A DNA stretch of 7,100 nucleotides, taken from contig JAFGSC010000135.1 of assembly GCA_016934875.1 (NCBI GenBank), forward strand, positions 1 to 7,100. The letters are read 5' to 3'. Position 1 is the first letter of the stretch. Every line of letters begins with the position of its first letter. Origin of the DNA: Candidatus Atribacteria bacterium. GTDB lineage: Bacteria; Atribacterota; Phoenicimicrobiia; Phoenicimicrobiales; Stramentimicrobiaceae. A program made the position numbers and the translations under genes. Shown piece after piece: positions 1 through 6,246 of the stretch. The notes below the pieces were generated by a model, which had not been told where the DNA came from, searched no databases, and worked only from the letters and a program-made list of their open reading frames with translations.

Positions 1-217
1 AGGAGATACCTTTGGATATTTTTACTTATATAAAAGTAAGAAATCACCCAAAGCTATTGTATGTAATAGGGCTCAAGGAACAACATTGGCAGGAGCATTG
101 CTTACAGATACACCAATGGTTTATGCATTCGGAGGAGATGTTGTTGACATGATTCAAGATGGAGATTGGGTAGTCGTTGATTCTGATAATGGAGTAGTGA
201 AAATTACAAAGAAATAG
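1..217 (+). CDS. Aconitase X swivel-domain (DUF126) small subunit, C-terminal fragment
   Basis: This gene is cut by the left window edge. The first whole codon is at position 2, and 71 residues remain before TAG at 215-217. The visible part begins GDTFGYFYLY and continues with KAIVCNRAQGTTLAGALL, TDTPMVYAFGGD and a final DGDWVVVDSDNGVVKI stretch. This fits the end of the DUF126 swivel domain: a beta strand, the 'AIV.NRAQGTT..GA' core, an 'IPMV'-like strand and the closing 'GDWV.VDAD.G.V' hairpin. In the family, this small subunit pairs with a larger catalytic AcnX subunit. Characterised members dehydrate substrates such as cis-3-hydroxy-L-proline or phosphomevalonate. The large subunit would be expected upstream, outside the window. 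The TRAP transporter 168 bp downstream on the same strand suggests it may import this enzyme's substrate. The family assignment comes from remembered motif resemblance and the substrate is unknown. Confidence 0.68.
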   Translation, partial: GDTFGYFYLYKSKKSPKAIVCNRAQGTTLAGALLTDTPMVYAFGGDVVDMIQDGDWVVVDSDNGVVKITKK

Positions 218-385
218 GCAGTGATATACTATTCTAAAGCTAAGGGCAAAAAGCATATTTGTTTGATTTACCTAAGATTCGGATGGCAGATTTAGAAGAA
301 TTAGGAAGGAGGGGTTAATAAAAAAATAATTAATTATGTGCTTTAAGTTATTTCAAAGTAAGTTAGAAAAAGGAGAATAGTAAGT
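218..385 (+). other. Spacer between aconitase X fragment and TRAP operon, no clear gene
   Basis: I see no convincing promoter or terminator in this 168-bp gap, so the TRAP genes may be co-transcribed with the upstream gene. Two tiny open stretches exist. One is open from 244 and could start at ATG 283; it ends MADLEELGRRG at the TAA at 316-318 and reads like a protein tail. The other runs from ATG 336 to TAG 380 (14 codons) and ends just before the dctP start. A very strong Shine-Dalgarno-like run, GGAAGGAGGGG at 304-314, has no start codon at normal distance; the nearest ATG lies 21 bases on. The stretch may be a remnant of a deleted gene or a leader. Neither small frame is supported as a gene. 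Confidence 0.5.
371..375 (+). promoter_or_regulatory. Ribosome binding site of dctP
   Basis: AGGAG lies 10 bases before ATG 386 and supports that start for the TRAP binding protein. Confidence 0.75.
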
Positions 386-1480
386 ATGAAAAAGTCACTA
401 ATATTGGTAATAGCATTAGGATTATCCATTATTTTGATATCTTTTCAAGGCTTTGCTCAAGCAGATGTAGTGAATTGGAAAATAAGTACCTGTTGGCCCC
501 CATCAATTAACCTTATTGAAGGGGATATTCATATGTGTGAAATCGTCGATAAAATGAGTGGGGGAAGATTTAAGATTGAATTGTTACCAGCAGACTCTAT
601 TGTACCAACAACTGAATTGTTTGATGCTGTAAGAACAGGAATGTTAGATGCGGGAAGTGACTATCCGGGTTATTGGAGCGGAAAAGAAAAAGCCTTTGAA
701 TTCTTTTTCTCATTTCCAGTTGGTATGAGTTCACTTGATATGGAAATATGGCTCTATCATGGAGGAGGATTAGAATTGATCAGGGAAATATATGGGAAAT
801 ATAATATGATGTATTTCCCTGTAGGCAGAGCAGGGATGGAGAGTGGTTTAAGAAGTAATAAACCTTTGGAAAGTAAAGAGGATTTCAAGGGGGTAAAAGC
901 TAGAATGGGCGGGGGAAGCGCTCCCAACTTTTTATTTAATCAATTAGGTGGAAGTGAGGTTACTTTAGCTGGTGGCGAAATTTATACAGCCTTAGAATTA
1001 GGAACGATTGATGCTGCAGAGTTTAGTATGCCAATGACTGATTGGAAAATGGGCTTTGCTGAAGTTACAAAATATTGGTGTTTACCAGGTTGGCATCAAC
1101 CTATGTGGGCTGGTGGTTGGATGATTAATATGGACAGCTGGAATGCTCTACCAGATGATTTAAAAGAAATTTTTGAGGTAGCCGCACGGGAAACCAGTGC
1201 TTGGACATATGCAAAGTGGGAATATGAAAGCATTGAAGCCATTGATAATTTTTTAGAAGCTGGGACTGTCATTACAAAATTAGACGAAGATACGGTTCGG
1301 GAGATTTATTTACTTGCAAAACAGTATGTTGAAGAAAATTCTGAAAAGGATCCTATGTTTAAGAAAGTTGCAATTTCTTATTATGATTTTCTTAAAAACT
1401 TTTCAACGTGGCGAGACATGGAAGACCGTTGGGGATTTGGTAGTAATTTAGAAGAAGAATATTATCCAGATTTGAAATAG
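386..1480 (+). CDS. dctP: TRAP transporter periplasmic substrate-binding protein, TakP-like DctP family
   Basis: This 364-residue protein captures the substrate outside the inner membrane and delivers it to the DctQM permease. Residues 1-26 form a signal peptide: two lysines, a hydrophobic stretch, then FAQA before the mature start at D27. There is no lipobox cysteine, so it should be free in a periplasm. Family marks include W37-P38 near the N-terminus, SGGRF (58-62), the FDAVRTGMLDA block (79-89), YWSGK (96-100), the KARMGGG segment with R173, GGEIYTALELGTIDAAE (196-212) and PGWHQP. R173 sits where DctP proteins have the conserved arginine that salt-bridges the substrate carboxylate. The overall pattern most resembles TakP-type proteins, which bind 2-oxo acids or hydroxy acids, often with a metal ion. 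Length is normal. It is first in the TRAP operon, 142 bp before dctQ. Family assignment is strong; the exact substrate is inferred. Confidence 0.93.
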   Translation: MKKSLILVIALGLSIILISFQGFAQADVVNWKISTCWPPSINLIEGDIHMCEIVDKMSGGRFKIELLPADSIVPTTELFDAVRTGMLDAGSDYPGYWSGKEKAFEFFFSFPVGMSSLDMEIWLYHGGGLELIREIYGKYNMMYFPVGRAGMESGLRSNKPLESKEDFKGVKARMGGGSAPNFLFNQLGGSEVTLAGGEIYTALELGTIDAAEFSMPMTDWKMGFAEVTKYWCLPGWHQPMWAGGWMINMDSWNALPDDLKEIFEVAARETSAWTYAKWEYESIEAIDNFLEAGTVITKLDEDTVREIYLLAKQYVEENSEKDPMFKKVAISYYDFLKNFSTWRDMEDRWGFGSNLEEEYYPDLK

Positions 1481-1486
1481 AAGTAT

Positions 1487-1565
1487 ATAGCACAATTAAA
1501 TTAAAAGGCAGTTCATAGAAAATGGCTAGGTACATTGTGTGCTATGAAAACCTATGAACTGTCTT
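1487..1565 (+). repeat. Structured inverted-repeat region between dctP and dctQ
   Basis: A 14-base arm at 1505-1518 (AAGGCAGTTCATAG) pairs with 1552-1565 (CTATGAACTGTCTT), with one G-U pair and a 33-base loop. Inside that loop, 1534-1545 can pair with 1487-1496 (ATAGCACAAT), 10 pairs around a two-base bulge. The two stems interleave, so they would form a pseudoknot or compete. CTATGAA also occurs twice (1542-1548 and 1552-1558), giving the upstream TTCATAG two possible partners. T-rich sequence follows (1571-1587) but not directly after the stem, so this is not a standard terminator. In binding-protein-first transport operons such structures often reduce permease expression or protect the upstream mRNA. 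That role is inferred here. Confidence 0.6.
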
Positions 1566-1622
1566 ATCTGTATTATTTTCATTTTTTATGATATCTAAAG
1601 ATCGTAGCGAGGTTTAATCTCA

Positions 1623-2147
1623 ATGAAGAAATTATTGAGTGACTTAATCAAATTTATTGATCTAATGAATATTTTGGTTTTTAATATTTCTAAATGGATA
1701 ATGGTACCCCTAACCATTATAGTAGTATATGAAGTTATTTCTAGGTATTTATTTAATGCTCCTCATATTTGGGTTTTAGAAGTGACAACATTCTTAGGGG
1801 GAGCCTTTTTTATGCTTTCTATAGGTTATGTTACGCTAAAAGAGCAACATGTAACAATCGATATTTTTAAAGATTTTTTATCTCCAAAAGCAAAAGCAAT
1901 TATTGATATTATTACCTATACTTTTTTGTACTGCGTATTTAGTTTTGTAATGCTTATATATGGCACTAAATTTGCCATAAATTCTTGGGTAACAACCGAG
2001 CATAGTTGGAGTTCATGGGCTCCTGCCTTATATCCGATTAAGACAGTTGTTCCCATTGTTGCCTTTTTATTTTTAATCCAAGGATTGGCTTTTATTATGA
2101 GGAAAGTTGTTTTTTTAATCGAAGGGGAGGACAAAAAATCATTATGA
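1623..2147 (+). CDS. dctQ: TRAP transporter small permease subunit, DctQ family
   Basis: This 174-residue inner-membrane protein partners the large permease subunit and docks the binding protein. Four hydrophobic segments are visible at about residues 16-38, 50-72, 89-112 and 138-159, the usual DctQ topology. The family signature lies between the first two segments: YEVISRYLFNAPHIWVLE, with the conserved arginine-tyrosine pair and the tryptophan and glutamate. An 'EQHVTIDIF' segment follows, the normal 'K.HV.VD' loop. The start at ATG 1623 is preceded by a modest GAGGT ribosome binding site at 1609-1613. The stop overlaps the start of the next gene by four bases (ATGA), so the two permease subunits are probably translationally coupled. 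It is unfused, unlike some TRAP systems where Q and M form one protein. Confidence 0.92.
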   Translation: MKKLLSDLIKFIDLMNILVFNISKWIMVPLTIIVVYEVISRYLFNAPHIWVLEVTTFLGGAFFMLSIGYVTLKEQHVTIDIFKDFLSPKAKAIIDIITYTFLYCVFSFVMLIYGTKFAINSWVTTEHSWSSWAPALYPIKTVVPIVAFLFLIQGLAFIMRKVVFLIEGEDKKSL

Positions 2148-3469
2148 GCATTATGTCAATCACTATATTATTATTCGTATTATTAATACTTCTTCTATTT
2201 ACAGGGCATCCCCTTGTCACTGTTTTAGGCGGGCTGAGTTTTTATTTTGGTTACTTTTTTTGGGGGAAACAACAGGCCTGCTTGATGATTCCTAGTAAAA
2301 TATTTGGTGCTATGAATAACTATACATTACTAGCAATACCCCTGTTTATATTTATGGCTAATCTGCTTGATAAATCAGGTATCGTAGAGAACCTTTTTTA
2401 TTCTCTTAACAAGTTGGTAGGCAATGTAAAAGGAGCAATTGCCATTGTAGTCATTATTGTTTGTACTATCTTTGCTGCCTGTACTGGCATAGTAGGTGCC
2501 TCTATAATAACGATGGGATTGATAGCATTACCGCATATGCTGAAACATGGGTATAGTAAAAGTTTTAGTACAGGAGTTATTGCGGCAGGTGGATCCCTTG
2601 GCATTTTAATACCGCCTAGTATTATGCTTGTAGTAATGGGTGACCAAGCTGGACTATCAGTAGGCAGGCTTTTTTCAACCTCGGTCATTCCAGGGTTAAT
2701 TCTTTCGGTTTTATATATAATCTATATTAAAGTCGCTGTTCATGTTAATCCCAATGTACAACATTTAGTAGACGATGTTGAAAAGAGGAATAAAGTCTAT
2801 GGATTAAAAGAATGGATAGATATTTTGGTGTCTTTCTTACCACCTTTTTTACTCATTGTTGGTGTGCTTGGTTCAATATTTTTAGGAATTGCAACGCCAA
2901 CAGAAGCCGCTGGTGTGGGTTGCTTTGTAGCATTTTTATTAATTTTGTTATATAGGAAATTTTCGTTAAAGGTTTTAAATGAAGTTCTAGAAAGCACTGC
3001 TGTAGCAACCGGAATGGTTATGGTAATACTAGCAGTTGCCGGAATATTTACTTCCGTTTTTATGGCAATGGGAGGAGCTAATGTTGTTACAAATTTATTT
3101 TTGTCTATTCAATCGAAATGGTTTGTATATTCATTGATGATGATTGTATATTTTATCTTGGGAATGTTTATGGATTGGACAGGGATAATTTATATCACTT
3201 TTCCTGTTTTCCTTCCAATTGCAGCTAAATTAGGATTTGATAAATTATGGTTTGTAACGATTGTTGCAGTTATTTTACAAACTTCTTTTCTTACCCCTCC
3301 CTTTGGATATGCACTATTTTTTTTGAAAGGAATTGCACCTAAGGAAGTTAAAATGACCGATATTTACAGGGGTATCATACCGTTTACTATATTAATGCTT
3401 ATTGGATTAATAATTTGTACAGTTTTCCCAGAGGTAATATTATATTTGCCATCTGTTATTTTTAAATAG
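2144..3469 (+). CDS. dctM: TRAP transporter large permease subunit, DctM family
   Basis: This 441-residue multi-spanning protein forms the transport channel of the TRAP system, which uses an ion gradient (usually Na+) rather than ATP. Family motifs appear in order. They are IPLFIFMANLL (65-75), GIVGASIITMGLIALPHM (115-132), the GVIAAGGSLGILIPPSI block (144-160), FSTSVIPGL (177-185), IATPTEAAGVG (249-259), MDWTGIIYITFPVFLPIA (343-360) and FLTPPFGYALFFLKG (382-396). The two PP-containing re-entrant regions are typical of the ion-transporter superfamily to which DctM belongs. Length matches the family. A GGGGAGG run at 2124-2130 lies 13 bases before the start, inside dctQ; another ATG at 2153 is possible but farther away. 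No terminator is visible in the 32 bp separating its stop from the convergent minus-strand gene. Confidence 0.94.
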   Translation: MSIMSITILLFVLLILLLFTGHPLVTVLGGLSFYFGYFFWGKQQACLMIPSKIFGAMNNYTLLAIPLFIFMANLLDKSGIVENLFYSLNKLVGNVKGAIAIVVIIVCTIFAACTGIVGASIITMGLIALPHMLKHGYSKSFSTGVIAAGGSLGILIPPSIMLVVMGDQAGLSVGRLFSTSVIPGLILSVLYIIYIKVAVHVNPNVQHLVDDVEKRNKVYGLKEWIDILVSFLPPFLLIVGVLGSIFLGIATPTEAAGVGCFVAFLLILLYRKFSLKVLNEVLESTAVATGMVMVILAVAGIFTSVFMAMGGANVVTNLFLSIQSKWFVYSLMMIVYFILGMFMDWTGIIYITFPVFLPIAAKLGFDKLWFVTIVAVILQTSFLTPPFGYALFFLKGIAPKEVKMTDIYRGIIPFTILMLIGLIICTVFPEVILYLPSVIFK

Positions 3470-3501
3470 CTATCGAAAGGTATACGTAATATTGTCTATA
3501 T

Positions 3502-4170
3502 TTATATTATAAGTTCAATATTTTGGATATATATTGGTTCTTTGGAAACGAAAGATTCACCAAATTTTTTATCAATGAGCATTCCGTAATATCGGTTGAG
3601 TTGAAGTGTGTTTTCGAACAAAGCATTATTTTGAATATTTTTGCCGAACTGAGATTCATAACATTTTAATGCTTCTACTTTCATTTCAATCTCTTTGCTA
3701 ATATCTACAATAATAGATGGCTTTTGAAAATAGGCTAAAGGTGAGGCAAAATAATAGAAAATTTTTATCTTAGCAGGAGTGAGATCTTTTTGATGAAAAA
3801 GTTCGATAGAATAGTCACATATTTCAGCAGTGATCTTGCTTCTTGGTTGTGTGTCAATACTATAAGGGATAAATACAATCCCAGGAGAAATATTTTTATA
3901 GATTTCGGAGATCCCTTCTTGTATTTCTGTGGAATTCCTCAGTTCTAAATAGGGGTAATCCAGGGTTATTCTTTCGTCAATACCCAAAATACGACTTGCT
4001 TTTACTGCCTCTCTTTTACGATAACCTGATTGATGGTTTTTTTCAGGCTCACCATTCGTTAAGTCAACGATTGTAACCTGGTAAGTTGATTCTGTTAATT
4101 TTAAAATTGTCCCACCCAAGCCTGCTTCAACCTGACCAGGCTGGTCTCCGAATGCAATGATTGTTGCCAT
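3502..4170 (-). CDS. PIG-L/LmbE-fold protein lacking the metal-binding motifs (probable pseudoenzyme)
   Basis: This 222-residue protein has the overall pattern of PIG-L/LmbE zinc deacetylases. An N-terminal strand leads into VEAGLGGTILKL (14-25), then VTIVDLTNGEPE (32-43), YRKREAVKASRILGI (50-64) and a VFIPYSID strand (99-106). Active members remove acetyl groups from N-acetyl sugars and related compounds, using HPDD after strand one and HPDH later. Here the first motif reads QPGQ (residues 10-13) and the second QPRS (108-111), so both metal-ligand histidines, the aspartates and the last histidine are all gone. The prolines and surrounding fold residues remain. The frame is intact, which argues against simple decay. 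The start ATG at 4170 has AAGGAG 12 bases upstream (plus-strand 4183-4188). It follows the Na/Pi gene by 57 bp and is probably co-transcribed. A non-catalytic binding or regulatory role is inferred. Confidence 0.82.
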   Translation of the reverse strand: MATIIAFGDQPGQVEAGLGGTILKLTESTYQVTIVDLTNGEPEKNHQSGYRKREAVKASRILGIDERITLDYPYLELRNSTEIQEGISEIYKNISPGIVFIPYSIDTQPRSKITAEICDYSIELFHQKDLTPAKIKIFYYFASPLAYFQKPSIIVDISKEIEMKVEALKCYESQFGKNIQNNALFENTLQLNRYYGMLIDKKFGESFVSKEPIYIQNIELII

Positions 4171-4227
4171 ACTTTTATTAAGCTCCTTAGTGAATAATTT
4201 TTATTGGAAACGTTTTTCTTTCTATAT

Positions 4228-5838
4228 TTACATGTTGTTTAACACGATTTCAGCGATCAAAGAAGCATGTTCACTGATTTGTTTCAAAATATTGATCATA
4301 TCAAAATGAATTGAGCTTGTCCTTCGGGATAACTCTACTCCGCGATGCAATCGATTGATGTGACTTCTCCTCATTTTTGCTTCACATTCAACAATCACAT
4401 TTCTTTCTTGCAACGTTTTTTGTGCCAGACGCTTGTCACCAAGGGCAAATGCTCCTAACGATTGGTAAAAGTTATGATACACCATATTATAAAGCTTTTT
4501 AATCTCTGCAATCCCAGCCTCTGATAATCTTAACTCATTATCAATTTGTTTTTCAATAATCGGAATAATATCTTTATCAATTAGATCTCCTATGTGTTCA
4601 AAATCATTCACAATATTTAATAGTCCATAGGCTTCTCTTGATTGTTCGGGTGTCAAAATGTCAAATTTCATTTCTGTCAGGTAATGAATAATGGCATTGG
4701 ATAAGTTATCGACAATCCTATCCATTTTACATAAATTATAGAGCAGCTTTTCATCTTGATTAAAGAAAACTTTCATAATCCCAACGAACATTTCGTCAAC
4801 GGTATTTGACATTCGAACGATTTCTTTTTTAGCAAGATATAACGCTAAATCGGGTGATTCAAGCACATTGTTGTCTAAAAATTTTGGATGGTAAAGTGAT
4901 TCTTCCTGTTTTGATTTTGGAAATAATTTTTGGAGAACGAGGGTAAAGATAGAAAGCAAAGGGTAGACTACCAAGGCATTACCAAGAACAATGATCGTAT
5001 GAGCAATAGCGATCTGTCTTGGAATATAAGAGGTAAACATTGATGCAACCGAGGATAACGGATGAACTAGGAAGAAAAATAGAATAACGCCAATCATCTT
5101 ATACAATAGATTGCCAAAGGTAAGGGTATTAGCCTGGCTTGTTTTACCCAAGCCAACAAAAAGAACCGTTGTACAGGATCCCAGATGTGAACCAAGAATA
5201 ATTGGAATAGCTAATTCAAAAGAAATAATTCCTTGTGTAGCCAAAGAAATCGTTAAACCCATCATGGCAGTACTGCTTTGTAAAATCGTTGTCATTGCAA
5301 TCGAGAGCAAAAAAACTAAAAAAGGAGATCCTTGTAGATGATCAATAAGGTTCAATAATGATGAACTGTTTTTTAAAGCTTCGGCATATTCAGAAATCAA
5401 GTTCATTCCCATAAAGATAAAGCCAATTCCCAATAAGACAGCCCCAATGTATTGATAACGTCTTTTTTTGCTCAGTACATTCAGTCCATAGCCGACTAGT
5501 ACAATCATCAATGCGTAATATGTAATGTTGAAAGTAATAATTTGCGTCGCAATAGTTGTTCCTATACTGGTGCCAATTAATATTTGAAGACTTTGCGATA
5601 AACTCATCATACCGGCATTGATTAGCCCTACAAGGAGCGAGGTTGCGGCACTGCTGCTTTGCATCGTGAAAGTCAAAAAAATACCGAAAAAGATCGAAAG
5701 AGAATGGTAAATTGTAATTTTATTGATCCAGGCTTGTAATTTATTGCCCAGAGCTTGCCTTAAATTCAGGTTGGTTTTTTGTAATCCATATAAAAAAATT
5801 GCTAAGCCACCAAAAATACCAATGATATTGAAAACCAT
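4228..5838 (-). CDS. Na+/phosphate cotransporter family protein with C-terminal PhoU-like domain
   Basis: This 536-residue protein joins an inner-membrane Na/Pi-cotransporter domain (about 1-310) to a cytoplasmic helical PhoU-like domain (about 335-536). The transporter half has the two inverted-repeat signatures: QSSSAATSLLVGLINAG (60-76) with GTSIGTT (89-95), and QSSTAMMGLTISLA (187-200) with GSHLGSCTT (216-224). In SLC34/NptA-type proteins the QSSS and QSST elements form the substrate and sodium site. The second G-rich element differs slightly from the usual GANIGTT pattern. The tail is charged, mostly helical and PhoU-like, with VNDFEHIGDLIDKDI as a typical segment. Domain order and length match bacterial Na/Pi-PhoU fusions such as YjbB. 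The start at 5838 has TAGGAAG 12 bases upstream and a good promoter beyond. It could import or export phosphate; direction and true substrate cannot be told from sequence. Confidence 0.92.
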   Translation of the reverse strand: MVFNIIGIFGGLAIFLYGLQKTNLNLRQALGNKLQAWINKITIYHSLSIFFGIFLTFTMQSSSAATSLLVGLINAGMMSLSQSLQILIGTSIGTTIATQIITFNITYYALMIVLVGYGLNVLSKKRRYQYIGAVLLGIGFIFMGMNLISEYAEALKNSSSLLNLIDHLQGSPFLVFLLSIAMTTILQSSTAMMGLTISLATQGIISFELAIPIILGSHLGSCTTVLFVGLGKTSQANTLTFGNLLYKMIGVILFFFLVHPLSSVASMFTSYIPRQIAIAHTIIVLGNALVVYPLLSIFTLVLQKLFPKSKQEESLYHPKFLDNNVLESPDLALYLAKKEIVRMSNTVDEMFVGIMKVFFNQDEKLLYNLCKMDRIVDNLSNAIIHYLTEMKFDILTPEQSREAYGLLNIVNDFEHIGDLIDKDIIPIIEKQIDNELRLSEAGIAEIKKLYNMVYHNFYQSLGAFALGDKRLAQKTLQERNVIVECEAKMRRSHINRLHRGVELSRRTSSIHFDMINILKQISEHASLIAEIVLNNM

Positions 5839-5850
5839 GGTTATGGAACA

Positions 5851-5857
5851 CTTCCTA
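5851..5857 (-). promoter_or_regulatory. Ribosome binding site of the Na/Pi gene
   Basis: The minus strand reads TAGGAAG, ending 12 bases before ATG 5838. The spacing is slightly long but no better start lies nearer. Confidence 0.55.
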
Positions 5858-5876
5858 CATCTAGAACTTCAATTAC

Positions 5877-5905
5877 AATATACCTTTTTCAGATAAAATT
5901 GTAAA
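5877..5905 (-). promoter_or_regulatory. Sigma-70-type promoter for the Na/Pi - PIG-L pair
   Basis: On the minus strand a -35 element TTTACA (plus-strand 5900-5905) and a -10 element TATATT (5877-5882) are separated by exactly 17 bases. Each matches consensus at five of six positions. Transcription would begin near 5870, leaving a leader of about 32 bases that contains the ribosome binding site. No second promoter is obvious before the PIG-L gene. Confidence 0.65.
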
Positions 5906-5953
5906 TAAAATGCAGGATTCATTGGTGTTGTTGAAGATAAACAAAGATTTATC

Positions 5954-5984
5954 ATGACATAAAAAATGTTGTTTTTTATGTTAT
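5954..5984. repeat. AT-rich palindrome between divergent promoters
   Basis: ATGACATAAAAAA (5954-5966) and TTTTTTATGTTAT (5972-5984) are inverted copies with one mismatch (a G-U pair in RNA) around a five-base centre. The palindrome lies upstream of the minus-strand Na/Pi promoter and overlaps the likely -35 of the riboswitch transcript. It could be an operator or a bidirectional terminator-like hairpin. No known regulator site was recognised. Confidence 0.45.
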
Positions 5985-5997
5985 TTCGTGTTATTTT
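5969..5997 (+). promoter_or_regulatory. Possible extended -10 promoter for the riboswitch transcript
   Basis: TTGTTT (5969-5974) and TATTTT (5992-5997) are 17 bases apart. The -10 is preceded by TG one base upstream (5989-5990), the extended -10 pattern. Transcription would start near 6003, about 20 bases before the aptamer. The hexamers are weak (three and four matches), so position is the main support. Confidence 0.35.
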
Positions 5998-6021
5998 AAG
6001 ATAAATTGAATAAAGCCTTTA

Positions 6022-6177
6022 GCATTCGTGGTTCAGAAATGATTAAAAAGGAAAACGGTGAAAAGCCGTTGCTGTTGTCGCATCTGTAACCAGCATAATC
6101 CCGTGTTATTCACTGCCCATCAGGTGGGAAGGATAATACCAAAAGGAGCTGGGAGCCAGAAGACTTGCCATGATTGT
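6022..6177 (+). ncRNA. Cobalamin riboswitch aptamer
   Basis: This leader element binds a cobalamin and controls the downstream receptor gene. Conserved core pieces appear in family order: AAAAAGGAAAACGGTGAAAA (6045-6064), GCTG (6071-6074), CATCTGTAACCAG (6081-6093), GCC then GGGAAGG (6115-6117, 6126-6132), and the B12 box AGCCAGAAGACTTGCC (6154-6169), which differs from the usual form at about one base. A closing P1 helix can be drawn between 6022-6029 and 6170-6177 with one mismatch. The L5 loop reads TGTCGCA instead of the common GC-rich form, and its partner loop downstream is changed to match. Upstream of a TonB-dependent receptor this element normally represses expression when B12 is plentiful. 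Whether it prefers adenosyl- or other cobalamins cannot be read with confidence. Confidence 0.93.
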
Positions 6178-6212
6178 CTGCTTGGGAGACCTCCGACATA
6201 GAGGGAGAGCAG
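6178..6212 (+). promoter_or_regulatory. Riboswitch P13 hairpin with kissing loop
   Basis: Directly after P1, CTGCT (6178-6182) pairs with AGCAG (6208-6212). Inside, CCTC (6190-6193) pairs with GAGG (6201-6204) around the loop CGACATA. The loop bases CGACA (6194-6198) are perfectly complementary to TGTCG in L5 (6076-6080), the long-range contact known in cobalamin riboswitches. This hairpin links ligand binding to the expression decision. Confidence 0.75.
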
Positions 6213-6246
6213 GAATAAACAATTGTTGGTTATTGGTAAGTTTATC

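Noticed and set aside
44..256. Minus-strand open frame of 70 codons
   Set aside because: It lies over the aconitase X fragment, is rich in Cys, His and Ile, and has no family resemblance; it is a shadow frame.
1566..1590. Intrinsic terminator after dctP
   Set aside because: The T-rich stretch does not directly follow the stem and is broken by other bases, so I list the region as a structured repeat instead.
1916..2997. Minus-strand open frames within dctQ and dctM
   Set aside because: They are antisense to well-recognised permease genes, with no recognisable domains.
4203..4219. Catabolite-repression (cre)-like sequence around GGAAACGTTTTTC
   Set aside because: It misses the cre pattern at about three positions and sits between two genes of one likely operon.
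5111..5341. Plus-strand 76-codon open frame
   Set aside because: It is antisense to the Na/Pi transporter's conserved second repeat and has no supported start or family.
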